Of a stretch of 64,000 nt of DNA, positions 48,851 to 60,400 are shown in pieces. Origin of the DNA: Ptychodera flava (lineage: Eukaryota > Hemichordata > Enteropneusta > Ptychoderidae); NCBI RefSeq assembly GCF_041260155.1, contig NC_091936.1, positions 40,327,963 to 40,391,962 of the forward strand, given 5' to 3'. Position numbers and translations under genes: made by a program. How positions within the stretch are numbered: position 1 is the stretch's first letter; each line of letters opens with the position of its first letter. The notes beneath the pieces are model-generated. The model made no database searches and was not told the origin of the DNA. It worked only from the letters and a program-made list of their open reading frames with translations.

Positions 48851-51800
48851 AAATTGGGGGCTCGTCCGGGAGACGAATATTTTGAGCCGTTTGACAACAT
48901 TTTGCCTGCCTTTTTTAAAAACTACAGTATTCTGTGAACTCAGCGAAATTTAATCATGGCGGAATTTAAACCAGAGGAAATGGATGACCTTGATCAGGAC
49001 ACATTTGATTCCCTCAGAAAAGACGACCTCATGCACTGGCCAATTTCCTTAAAGTAGAAGTCAAAAGATCTATGCGCAAGAGGGAAATACAGTACCGTAT
49101 TGCCAAACATCTAGTTGATTTAGGCCAATTTGAGGAATCCACCCTGAAAGATTATGAGCCCGAGTCTACCTCTGAACTCAGAAAATTAGAATTAGAAATG
49201 CAGACAAATTTGGAGATCAAGAAACTAGAATTACAAATGGAAAAAGAGAGACAGGCATTAGAAAAAGAAAAAATACAAATGCAATTAGAAATGGAAGAAA
49301 GACAGAGAGAGAAAGATAGGCAGGAAAGATTAGAAATGAAACGTTTGGAGCTTGGACAGTCAGGAAAATTCTTCCCTTCAGACAAGTTTGACATCACTAA
49401 GCATTTCAGGTTAGTTCCCCTTTCCAAGAAAAGGATGTTGATAAATATTTCCTTCATTTTGAGAAAATTGCTCAGAGTCTGAGTTGGCCTAAGGAGTCCT
49501 GGTCTATGCTTTTGCAGAGTGCTTTGGTGGGTAAAGCCAGAGAAATTTACATTCAGTTGTCAGTAGAGCAGGCTTCAGATTATGATTCTGTAAAGGAATT
49601 AATTCTCAAGGGCTATGAATTGGTGCCTGAAGCTTACCGTCAGAAATTTAGGGATTGTGAGAAGGCGAAAGACCAAACTTATGTTGAATTTGCTCGAACA
49701 AAAGAACAACTGTTTGATCGTTGGTGTTCTTCGGAAAAGGTCAGTCAGAATTATGACAAATTACGACAACTTGTTTTGATTGAGGAATTTAAAAGGTGCA
49801 TTCGGAGTGACATCAAGACATTTATCAATGAACAAAAGGCAGATACATTAGAGGTTGCTGCACGTTTGGCCGATGATTATTCATTGACCCACAAATCTTC
49901 ATTTCTCAGCAAACCATCCCAGTCCTTTTCATACAGAAACAATGCAGGTAAATTTAACTCGTCCTTTTCATCCAAGAATTTTTCAAAGGACAGTAGGAAA
50001 TCAAATGACAACAGTTCACAGAGTTCAAGTAACACTTCCACATCATCAAATCCCAAGTCTCAATCTCCTTCTGACAAACAGTTCGGTACACTTTCTTGTA
50101 ATTATTGTAAGAAAGACGGCCATTTAATGTCAGAGTGTTTCAAATTGAAAAGAAAACGTGAAGGTCAAAGTGGTCAAAGTGGATCTAACCAACCGGCTTT
50201 ATTTCTTCATCAACTCAATTAGAGTCTAATAATGTGTGCAACACATTTTCTGAGGTTAAACCCCTCTTATCCCCAATTAATGAGGTCAAGGTCAATTCTT
50301 CTCAAGATAGCATTATGGGTATTTTCGAGCCATTTATTCATAATGGTTTTATATCACTTTCTAGTGATTTTTCTTCCGCTACCCCTGTCAAAATTTTAAG
50401 AGATACCGGGGCTTCCCAGTCTCTTTTGTTGGCAGATACCCTGCCGTTTTCTGAAAAGTCATTTTCAGGTTCTAAAGTTCTTATTAAGGGGGTAGATTGC
50501 AATGACTCATTCCTGTTCCTCTCCATAATGTCTATTTGTCTTCGGACTTTGTTTCTGGACCTGTGACTTTAGGTATTAGGCCTTTTTTGCCTTTTGAAGG
50601 GATTCACCTTCTTCTTGGAAACGACCTTGCTGGGGACAAGGTCATTACTAATCCACTTGTGACTGATAATCCTAGTTTAGATCAGGATCCAGAGCCAATT
50701 GAACAAGAGATACCCGATTTATTTCCTTCATGTGCCATTACTCGAGCCATGTCAAAGAAAACTTCCGAGAATCAAAATACTCTCAAAATAATGTCACAGA
50801 TGTTGACTTAAATGACACCTTTCTCAGTCAGGTGTTTGACACGGATCATTCCGTTATCCCTCGTGGATTTGAAACTTCCAGTAAACTTCTGCTGACCAAA
50901 GTCCGACATTTTCTAGATCAAATCTCATTGCAGAACAACACAAAGACCAGATATTTTGTCTTTGTTTGACAGGGTAGATGATGAAGGTAAAACTTCAGAT
51001 AGCTCTGTTTCCTATTATACAAAATCTGGTATTCTCATGCGTAAATGGAGACCTCCAGATGTTTTGGTTGATGACGATTGGGCTATAAAACATCAAATTG
51101 TGGTTCCAAAGCCCTACCGTGTTGAAATATTGCGCCTGGCCCATGAAACGCCCTGGGCTGGTCACTTAGGAGTCAGGAAAACTTATCATAAAATTCTCAG
51201 TCACTTTTATTGGCCTAATCTCAGGCAGGATGTAGCACATTTCTGTAAAACTTGTCACACATGTCAAATGGTAGGAAAGCCAAATCAGACCATTCCAAAG
51301 GCCCCTTTACAACCAATTCCTGCATTTCAAGAACCATTTAGTAGGATACTAATAGACTGTGTTGGGCCCCTACCAAAAACAAGATCAGGAAATGAGTACA
51401 TGCTGACAATAATGTGTACATCAACCCGGTTCCCAGAAGCCATACCACTGAGAAACATAAAGACAAAGACTATAGTGAGAGCTTTAGTCAAATTTTTCAC
51501 TTTATTTGGCCTCCCTAAATGTGTCCAGTCCGATCAAGGCTCCAACTTTATGTCTGGAATTTTTCAACAAGTAATGGATCAGCTAGGCATTAAACAGTAC
51601 AGGTCATCCGCCTATCATCCAGAAAGTCAGGGTGCTCTTGAGCGATTTCATCAAACTTTGAAAAACATGATTAGGACCTACTGTTTTGACACAGAGAAGC
51701 AGTGGGATGAAGGAATTCATTTTCTGCTCTTTGCTGTTAGAGAGTCAATTCAAGAGTCTCTTGGTTTTAGCCCATTTGAGCTTGTATTTGGACATACAGT

Positions 51801-53108
51801 CCGTGGCCCACTTAGCTCGTTAAAGAGAAATTCCTGTCTGACGACGATGATTGTCTGATATTTTGCAATATGTGTCAGATTTTCGTACAAAACTCTCTAA
51901 AGCATGTGAATTAGCCAGAGAAAATCTTGAGTCATCTCAGCAGTCAATGAAAACCAAATATGATAAAAGCACCTCAAAACGGAAGTTTGAACCAGGTCAA
52001 AAAGTTCTTGTTCTACTTCCAATTCCTGGCAAACCACTCCATGCTCGTTACTTTGGGCCATATCTAATCGATAAGAAATTGAGTGATTTAATTACATCAT
52101 AATAACACCTGACAGGCGAAAACAAAAACAGCTATGTCACATAAATATGCTTAAGCCATATTTGGATAGGGATAATCCTACTATAACTCAGCCTGTCAGT
52201 GCAGTCAGTTCAAACCATTATGAAGATAGTGATACTGAAACTGACTTAAGTGAAAATACTCTAAACTCAAAGCTGGGCTCGGTCAAGCTTCAGAACTCAG
52301 AAATCCTGGAGAAGCTGGAGTCTACAAAGTTGGCACACCTCCAGCCAGAACAACAACAACAGGTAAAAGAACTGCTCCACGAATATAAACACCTGTTTCA
52401 AGATGTTCCAACGAGGACAAACATCATCTACCACAACGAAGATGTCTGCGACAGTAATCCAGTGGAACAACATCCAGACGGACTGAATCCTGCGAAAGCG
52501 GAATATCTCCAGGAGGAAGCCAAGTATTTGCCGAACAATGACTTTATCGAACTCAGTAAAAATAACCGGACTTTGCCGTGCATACTTTATGCCAAATTCA
52601 GTGCCATTTCAAGTTTTCCAACAACAAATTGCAAGAAGATAGTCATGGGACATCCTGTTTGCTACTTTTCACGCAAATTTAACAAATCTCAGAGAAACTA
52701 CTCTACAATTGAAAAAGAGTGTTTATCTTTGATATTAGCTTTACAGCATTTTGAAGTTTATGTTACTTCTTCAAATCAGCCAATAGTGGTTTATATTGAT
52801 CACAACCCTCTTGTTTTTCTGCAGAAATTTAAAGGCAAAAATCAGAGATTGCTAAGATGGAGTTTAATGTTACAGGAGTTTAATCTTGACATTAGACATA
52901 TCAAAGGCAGAGACAATTTAATTGCAGACTGTCTCTCTCGTATTTAGAAATTATTGTTGTTCACTTTCAAGAAATTTTATTGTTGTTCACTTTCAAGAAA
53001 CTTTACTTTAGAGTAAAACAAAATTTGAGTACTTAAATCCTTTTCAAGATTACATTTGTAAAAGAAAGATTTTTCTTTGAAAATTTTCTTTTTTTTGAAG
53101 AGGGGGTG

Positions 53109-53680
53109 TGTTATGTAGGTCATTTCCCCCACACTCATCATGACCTGAGTTCAATCAGTCTAGAACATTCCCAAGGTCACTGCCCTTGATGACCTCACAA
53201 CCTTGAATTCAATTAGTCATGTTTGGAATGTTCTGGAAAGTTGATTAGTTGTGTAAGGGAGATAATTTTAGAACAGTAATTAGCATGTCAATAAAAGGTT
53301 CTAGATTGTTCTTACATGCCTTTATAAAAGGGACGTGCACAGCTTCCAGTCAGACTTTTGGGATCGTGTCTCTTGTGTGTTACTAAACTCCAGCAGTAGT
53401 CATTCTCAAGACTTTTCAAGACCTTCACTGTCAACGCTGGATTTATACTGTGGTCTTTGTGCAGCTTCAAGCCTGCAAGCCAAAGGACTGTTCATTCATC
53501 CAACTGACTGTTACAACTCTGAGACTGGAGCTTTGCCGTCCCAGCTGAGATAAGTAGTCTGTACACTTTAAAGCTTGTACTCTGTCCCTAACTTAGCAAT
53601 TAGTTTTGTTTTCGTAATAAATTTTGTTTAAACGTTAACTGCTGAGTTCACCCTTTTGTTCGTTTTCTCTGCACGTAACA
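53109..53680 (+). repeat. 3' LTR of the Gmr1-like element
   Basis: 572 bp, nearly identical to the 5' LTR. A direct repeat of GTA flanks the two LTRs, consistent with insertion into the left end of MITE copy A7. Confidence 0.93.
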
Positions 53681-54028
53681 GTAGAATGTGCCCATGTTGT
53701 AGATATTTGGACTCTTGTCACAACACTTTTTCGGCCTACTTCTTGAAGGGGCTCATTTTGAAGCTTATTATTATATAATAGAAAATTTTTCACAGACTTA
53801 TCTTTTTGAAACTCGATAATTCAAGAATTGCCCTTAGAGATAATGCCGCGATGGCGGCCATTTTGAATTTCAAGTATCTGTAAATATTGGGTAGTTTTTT
53901 CTGCAGGCACCAGATTTTGTATGGTGACCCCTGATTTTTATTTTCTACTTCAAAAAGGAACATTTAAGTTTCCTTGCGGAAATTGTTAGCAAAATTCAAA
54001 GTATTTTATTTTTGAGGCACGAGCTACC
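53681..54028 (+). mobile_element. TTAA-type MITE family A, copy A7 (split by the LTR element)
   Basis: Main part of the MITE lies right of the 3' LTR (GTAGAATGTGCCC... to GCACGAGCTACC, then TTAA at 54029-54032). Its first bases GGTA remain left of the 5' LTR at 48277-48280, preceded by TTGA. Clear nested insertion. Confidence 0.8.
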
Positions 54029-54034
54029 TTAAGT

Positions 54035-55120
54035 GATGGTGACAATTTGACTATTGAAGCTGTATTTGGATTTTATCCATGCATCCTACGAGACAAATGA
54101 AATGCGGACATAAAACAATAAAATGTACTTGATGTCTGCTGTAACAGTAGTATTTAGAATGAATTTTGGTATGTGTTTGCTTCTCATGTTTTCATTCATC
54201 TACCGTGTCTTTTATGTTCATTAATTGCCACACCTGTGAATTAGTTTTCAGTCATGTTCTGGAAGAGATTGGTACGTTTCCAAATACACAAGTTCTCATG
54301 TACATGGATTTAAGAGATGCGCAGGTTTTTGATGAACATATCACCTGTCATTCCTTGGTGCCTACTTTTGAGCTGATGGAAGGATCCAACTGCTGGAATA
54401 TGCTTGTAAATAATGATATGTTCAACAAACTGGGAGTTTGACAAGGTGGCATATTTTAGCATCTCAATGCAAACTGTATACTGTCTTGTCAAAGAAAGTG
54501 TTATATGCAAATACGTACAAAGCTATCCATGTGTCTTTCAACACATCACTCGAGATGTGGTTTTTCACAACACGGACCATGCTCAGTGCATCAAAGTATA
54601 AACAACCCAGCTCTTAATGCTAAATTTAGAAAATATGATGTACTACCAATGCCAAACTGAAAACGAGAACTAATCCTTCCACCTGTGGAGGGACCATGAT
54701 TGAACTCATACTGTCAATTAGTTGATTAACACTCACTACATTTTATCAATAATGATGCTGTGATGGTCTCTTTGTTGTCTGCCGTGTACTTAAAATGTGA
54801 ATACCGGTAGTCTTATGTTGTCAACAATGACTTTGTTTTGTAAGTTTCTCAATAATTGTTCAATCTGGCCTAATAATATTGACAATATAGAACCTTCATG
54901 AATCAGTGAAGTCAGTAAACACGTGACAGCATGAATTTCTTAGTCACTTGAAATGTTCAAAACATTTTCAGTGAAGCCTCCGTGGCATTGTCTTTCTATG
55001 TTATTTTCATAAATTTAGTTTCACACACAGCCTCTCATCCTGTACTCTGCAGTTCTTTCACTTCTTCGATCAGATATCAAACTACAGTATCTAATTGCAC
55101 TTACAATTGTAAAGTGCTTT
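54035..55120. other. Stretch without recognised genes
   Basis: An open frame at 54166-54441 has no recognisable domain and no convincing splice or start context. Nothing else seen. Confidence 0.4.
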
Positions 55121-57960
55121 TTTAGCTCACATTTTGTTTTATGTATATGATATACCAAAGAGAGCTTATATAAGTCGGTGGCATCTGTATGTATATGTAT
55201 GTATGTGCAGATGCGTGTCCGTCCACATCAAAAACTCCAAACTGCAGTACCTTCCATCATAGTATTTGTTGTACAGATGCATCCAGGGGTGGAGATGTTA
55301 ATTTGTTCAAATGAACATACCAGAGTCAAATATATGCAAATGAGGTAAAAAAAGGTAAATTCAGCAAATTGGTAAAACTCTGTAACCACTGGCCAGATTT
55401 GGGTGAACCTTGGTATACAGGTTCTTTATGTAGACGTTACTTAGACGTTAGTTTTGTCCAAATTATGTGAAATTTTTATAGTTGTGTTTTGGGGGCAATT
55501 TTTCCCATTTTTGGTAAAAAATCATCTTCTCCGATATCACTTGTCCCATTGCTTTGGCACTTGGTATGCATGATCCTAGGGTTGACCTCTGTTAGCTTTG
55601 TCAAATTGTTGTGAAGTTTCCATATTTGTATTTTTGAGGCAATTTTTCCCATTTTTTGGTCAAAAAATCATTTTCTCTGAAAGTTCTTGTTAAAAACTTT
55701 ATATACTTGATCCTAGGATTGACCTCTCTCTGATGTGTGGTAGTTGTGGTGAAACTTTCATATTTGTAGTTTTGGGGCAATTTTTCGCATTTTTGGTAAA
55801 AATATCATTTTCTCTGAATTACCTATTCTGATTGCTTTGAAACTCGGTACGCATGTACCTAGAGGCAACCTTTTTGATTGTCTTCAAATTGTGGTGAAAT
55901 TTTCATATTTGTATTTTAGGGGCAATTTTTCCCATTTTTTAGCTCGCATTTGGTATATGTATATATACCAAAGAGAGGTTATCTTATAAAGTGAATCAGC
56001 TCATTTGCATGCCATTTGCATGTCTGTGTGTATGTGTGTATGTCTGTTAGTCCGTCCAGATCAAAAACTCCTAAACCGAAATGCCTGCCATCTTAGTATT
56101 TGGTGTACAGGTGCACCTAGCGGTGGAGATGTGAATTTGTTCAAATAAACATGTCAGTGCCAAAAATATGCAAATGAGGGGAAAACAGGAAAAATCCTGC
56201 AAATGGCTAAAACTCTGTGAGCACTGGTCAGATTTGGTTGAAACTTAATTTTGAGGTGTAATTTTGGAGCAATTTTCCCGATTTTTGGTCAAAAATTTAT
56301 TTATCCAAAACCTACTGATCTGATAGCTTTGATATTTGGTATACAGGTATGTAAGGTTTATCTCAATATAATATAATATATTAAAATTAGGTTGAAATCA
56401 GCAATTTTGTATTTTTGGGGCAATTTTTGCCTATTTGTGTCAAAATTTTTTTCTGCTAAAACTACTGATCTGGTAGCTTTCATATTTGGTCTACATGTTC
56501 CTTCTGTTTATGTTAATATGATATATTGAAATTAGGATGAAATCTGCAATGTTGTATTTTTGGGGCAATTTTTCTCATTTTGGTAAAATAATTTGTTTCT
56601 AAACTGAAATTTATCAGTCTGATTGCTTTGATATTTAGAAAACAGGTTCCTAGGGTTTATGTTAATATGATATATTGAAATTAGGTCGAAATCTGCAATA
56701 TTGAATTTTGGGAGCAATTTTTGCCATTTTTGGTCAAAAAAATTGTTTCTCAAAAACTACTTGTCTGATAGCTTTGATGTTTAGTAGGCATGTTCTTACA
56801 GATGATTTTAATTAAATATGTTCAAATTATGATAAATCTGTAATTACCGTAGGTATTTTTTCAGCTATTTCTGCCATTTTGGTCAGGCCGACCTTAAGTG
56901 GTCTTGCAAAGATTCCTCCTTCATCAACACATACATCACAAAAAGTTATTCTCTACATAACATAGCCAAGCTCTATCAGCTGCTAGGTCGCTTATTTTAA
57001 ATTTTCAGAGAAAAATCTAAAGTTTTGTTTTTTAGCTCATATTTGGTATACCAATGTGAGGTTATCTTATAAGCTGAAGTCTGTGACGTCTATATGTATG
57101 TGTATCTGTATGTGTGTATGCATGTATGTATGTATGTATGTCCGTATGTATGTATGTATGTATGTCTGTGACGTCTATATGTATGTGTATCTGTATGTGT
57201 GTATGCATGTATGTATGTATGTATGTCCGTCAACATGAAAAACTCACGAACCTCTGCACGTGTCAGCTTGGATGTATCCTTGGCTATAGATGGGATTTTG
57301 TTCAAATGAAGTTTGCATTGCCAAAATTATGCAAATGAGCTTTAAAAATATGAAAATGGTTGAGAATTAATAACTCAAGAACCGCTGTTTTGATTGCTTT
57401 GAAAATTTGTGTGCAAGTACCTTAGGTGAAGCTTATACACTTCTATGAATATCGTGATGACATCTTATATTTCATATTTTTGCTGAATTTTTGGTTATTT
57501 TTCTCAATTTAAATAAAAATTCTTCTCTTCTCAAACTGCTTGCCCAATTGCTCTTAAATTTAGGTTAGATGTTTGCAAGGGTGTTACCCTTCTAATTTGT
57601 TGAAATTACAACAAAATTGGAAAAATTACTTTTGGGGGGCATTTTTGTCATTTTTGGTCATAAAATCTTAAAAAAATTTTATTTTTAAAACCATTGGACA
57701 GACTGCTTTTATATTTGGTATGCAGGTGTCCAGGGATAACAGTAGTTAGATGTGTGTAAATTGTCCGGAAATATACAAATTTGTATTTTTAAGACAATTT
57801 TGTCATTTTTGGTCAAGAAAACTTGATCTGAAAATTACTTGTCTGATAGCTTTGTAAAATTACTTGTCTGATAGCTTTGTAATTTGGTATAAAAGTCCCA
57901 AGGGGTATTATTAGATAAATGTTCTGCTCAAAGTGTTGGGAAAGCCCCAAACTTGTATAT
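55121..57960. repeat. Hairpin-headed non-coding repeat cluster (three heads) with ~145-bp units
   Basis: Three heads beginning TTTTTAGCTC followed by ATTTGGTATA-type sequence lie at about 55123, 55940 and 57030. Each is followed by a TATG-rich tract and TCCGTC-CA-ATCAAAAACTC. Behind the heads run degenerate units marked by GGGGCAATTTTT, starting at 55492, 55636, 55774 and 55919, then 56266, 56417, 56562 and 56711 (spacings 138-151 bp). The unit also contains TTGCTTTGA-ATTTGGTATGCATGT-like sequence. No coding potential. Later heads seem inserted into, or tandemly joined to, earlier ones. Confidence 0.65.
57076..57232. repeat. (TATG)n tract with a duplicated ~84-bp block
   Basis: The block starting TCTGTGACGTCTATATG occurs twice, at about 57080 and 57164. 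It is part of the third hairpin-headed repeat. Confidence 0.8.
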
Positions 57961-58867
57961 TTTAGGTAATTTTCTCAGTTTTTGACCTTAAATGACCTAC
58001 ACCAACCCAGGGTATGTTGTGATACAGTTTCGAAGGCTGTGATCATAATTTTGTCATATTTGGTATCAATATGTTGTAAAATTTGATCCAGAAAACAAAA
58101 CTGTGGTTAATTTTTTCAGTGTGGACCAATTTTTGCAGCTTTTCCATGTAAGGCACACAAGAACTGATGAGAAATTTGGATCCAGGGTAATTACAGATGT
58201 CATAATTAACCCCCACAGTGGAAGGCATTTCACTTTCTGTAACTAACTTAAGTACTGTTTACATTCGAATGTTCGCACTCATAGCATTAATTAAAAAATC
58301 CCCAAGATTGTAAATACATTTCCTGCCTTATGTAAATATGGTCAACCAAGGGATGGAACATTTGATATTCAGGAGGGGTAGGGTCCAGAAGTTTGATTAG
58401 GTAGCATTACTTTTTTCCCAGATACTTTGTACACTTTTCCCCCACTCTTTATTTTTCCCACTCTCCCACCTTTTCTTTTTGTCAAGCCTTCTCTAGCTGA
58501 TTTTTTTCTTGACATTTGCTTACGTATTTAGGATCTGCTTGTCCTATTTCTATAGAAGTTGATATGCATTTTCCTAAAAATGACCCCAGTACCTAAGTTG
58601 GAGACCTTGTTTGCTTTTGTCATTCTTGTTTTTCTGGTTTGAATATTTCTTGAATGGACCAATTCAAACCGAATGTGAGCACATAGTGTCCTTGACGGTA
58701 TTTTTTTTAAATAATTGTCTCTGACATGGCTTGTCCGATTGCTTTTAAACTTGGTATGCATGTTTCCAGGGGTAAACTTAGATAAGTATACTTACTCTGA
58801 CCTGCGTATACTTACTCTGACCTGCCCCATCGAACCCAATGTGAGCCAGGTGTCATTGACACTATGT

Positions 58868-59035
58868 GTATTGTTGACGAGGAAATTCTGGCCCGGACTG
58901 GAATTCAAATGTAAACAATGATAGTGCATTTTACATGTATAGACGTTGTGTAGACAAGCTAAATAATTAGTCTTTCAACATGCTTTGGGAGTAAAACAAG
59001 AACTTGTGATTGACACACAAGACAAAAATAGTGAA
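58868..59035. repeat. Dispersed repeat (family D), copy 2
   Basis: Matches 45640-45815 (AAATGTAAACAATGA, GTGCATTTTACATG, GAACTTGTGATTGA). No clear terminal TTAA. Confidence 0.6.
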
Positions 59036-59559
59036 AAAAATCATGAAAAGTTACAGCTACTAAGAAATGTTGCTCCTGCTATTTTAGATGTTACAAGCCA
59101 TGAAATGTGACTGCCTATATTCAGCTCATTACGCATAAACACGGGCATTCCGACCTAAATATACATGCCCAAAGAAAAGAACACACTAAAAGCAATATGA
59201 TGAAGCTGCTCCTCTGCGTTTACCTACCGCTAACTCAGCAATAACGTCGCTACTTCATGCGACCATGTAGCTGATTCTTGGCAACTGTGATGATTGAGTT
59301 TTGAAAACGGCTTTCATATTCACACAAGATTTAAAGTTTGCATTGATAAGTCAAAGCAGAATGGATGTCAAAGGACTTTCAAACATTGACTGAAAGGTAG
59401 CCGCAGCGTTGTTCATGTAAACAAAGTAATTTTAGGTATATTTTATAGAGGGCTCACCGAGCATCTGACCATAGCGATTTGAAACTTGGGTGCGGTTACC
59501 GTGTGGGGTGGAGTAACGGTTAATCAATTGTGTCAGTTTACATCAACGGTTAAACTTAC

Positions 59560-59736
59560 GGATATAAGGTATTTCTCTTCTTTATTTTGACGGATTCCTT
59601 GTTTTAATTTCTTCTCGTGCTGTGGGTAAACAGTTCTAACGATTCTGTTATGTACAATCACAGTCCCTCCACCAAATGTTAACAATGCAGATGTACAAGC
59701 CAATAAGGTAAAAGTATCCGAGAAATTCAAAACCAT
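59560..59736 (-). CDS. Candidate first coding exon, small membrane or secreted protein
   Basis: 59 codons from ATG at 59736 to a strong donor (ATATCC|GTAAGT) in phase 0. The peptide starts MVLNFSDTF, then a hydrophobic stretch rich in Leu, Ala and Gly at about residues 8-29 (TLLACTSALLTFGGGTVIV), then a charged part with VYPQHEKKLKQG. This suits a signal anchor or a single transmembrane helix. A CCAAT box and a full CRE lie upstream. No downstream exon could be recognised among the repeats at 54-59 kb, and I do not recognise the family. It could be chance. Confidence 0.35.
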
Positions 59737-59757
59737 TTTAATAAGATACGTTATTTT

Positions 59758-59781
59758 GTTTTATCGGACAATCCGATAAAA
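59758..59781. promoter_or_regulatory. Perfect inverted repeat TTTTATCGGA-caa-TCCGATAAAA
   Basis: Ten-bp perfect arms with a 3-bp spacer, 20-45 bp upstream of the candidate minus-strand ATG. May be a protein-binding dyad or a small cruciform. Confidence 0.35.
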
Positions 59782-59832
59782 TGATACTCAATGTATGTTT
59801 AAAAACACCAAGCATTTCTTGTAAAGTACCCG

Positions 59833-60015
59833 TATTGGCCAATCACAAAAGCCAGATAACGACCATGTTTTCTGGTTATGTCAAGATGTCATCGCAAGTG
59901 TGTCGCATGATCTCTAAATTATCAAAAATCTTTTTTAGATGGAAGGTAAAAAAGGTTAATTTTCCATTAAACGCGAAAGTTTTGGGTATTTTGTCAAAAA
60001 CGTATCATGACGTCA
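59833..60015 (-). promoter_or_regulatory. CCAAT box and CRE upstream of candidate exon
   Basis: ATTGGCCAAT at 59833-59842 and the full palindromic cAMP-response element TGACGTCA at 60008-60015, about 100 and 270 bp before the ATG of the minus-strand exon. Both are common proximal promoter elements. Confidence 0.35.
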
Positions 60016-60152
60016 TATAAAGATCCTACGGGCTTATATCAAATATTCAAACGCCATAATGTGAGCCGAATAGAATAATAAAGTTGCGTCTTCCAGCAAG
60101 ACACAGACGACTTAACGAACACAAAATGTACCAATACCATTGCTACCGTTAA

Positions 60153-60400
60153 GGTAATACACCCCTCGAAATGGACAGTTTAAAATCTTTGCTCAAATAT
60201 TCCGTTCTTTCTCAAACTCAACAAAAATGAACTAGGAGTCATGATGTAAAGTTTTGAGTTAGAGAAACACACTACCAATTAACAACTTTGATCGATATTT
60301 GATATTCAAAATAGCTGCTATACTTAAAAAGGCTGCTATGTTAATCTCTGGAGAGCACAGGATTTTCGATTTCACTAAAAAGAAAATTGGGAAAATTCCG
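60153..60400 (-). mobile_element. TTAA-type MITE family A, copy A8, degenerate
   Basis: TTAA (60149-60152) followed by GGTAATACACCCCTCGAA and a diverged family core in reverse orientation. The far end is not recognisable. Confidence 0.6.

Larger units (their letters stand above)
48281..53680 (+). mobile_element. Gmr1-like Ty3/gypsy LTR retrotransposon, young but broken
   Basis: About 5.4 kb between near-identical LTRs. The 5' LTR is followed by TGGGGGCTCGTCCGGGAG (48855-48872), matching the primer-binding site for tRNA-Pro in 17 of 18 positions, and a purine tract precedes the 3' LTR. Recognisable parts in order: a Glu/Lys-rich coiled-coil and gag-like region with a CCHC zinc knuckle (about 49070-50220), an aspartic protease DTGA motif (about 50400), integrase with HHCC zinc finger and DDE core (50956-51858), then reverse transcriptase and RNase H remnants (about 52300-52950). 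Integrase ahead of RT/RNase H is the reverse of the usual gypsy order and typical of the Gmr1 group. The copy is broken, with several breaks. The LTRs differ at only about four positions in 571, so insertion was recent. It sits inside a family A MITE. Confidence 0.88.

Noticed and set aside
49152-49457. Minus-strand Ser/Phe-rich frame of 101 codons
   Set aside because: Complement of the Glu/Lys-rich coiled coil in the LTR element.
54166-54441. Plus-strand open frame of 91 codons
   Set aside because: No recognisable domain or promoter; short enough to be chance in 64 kb.
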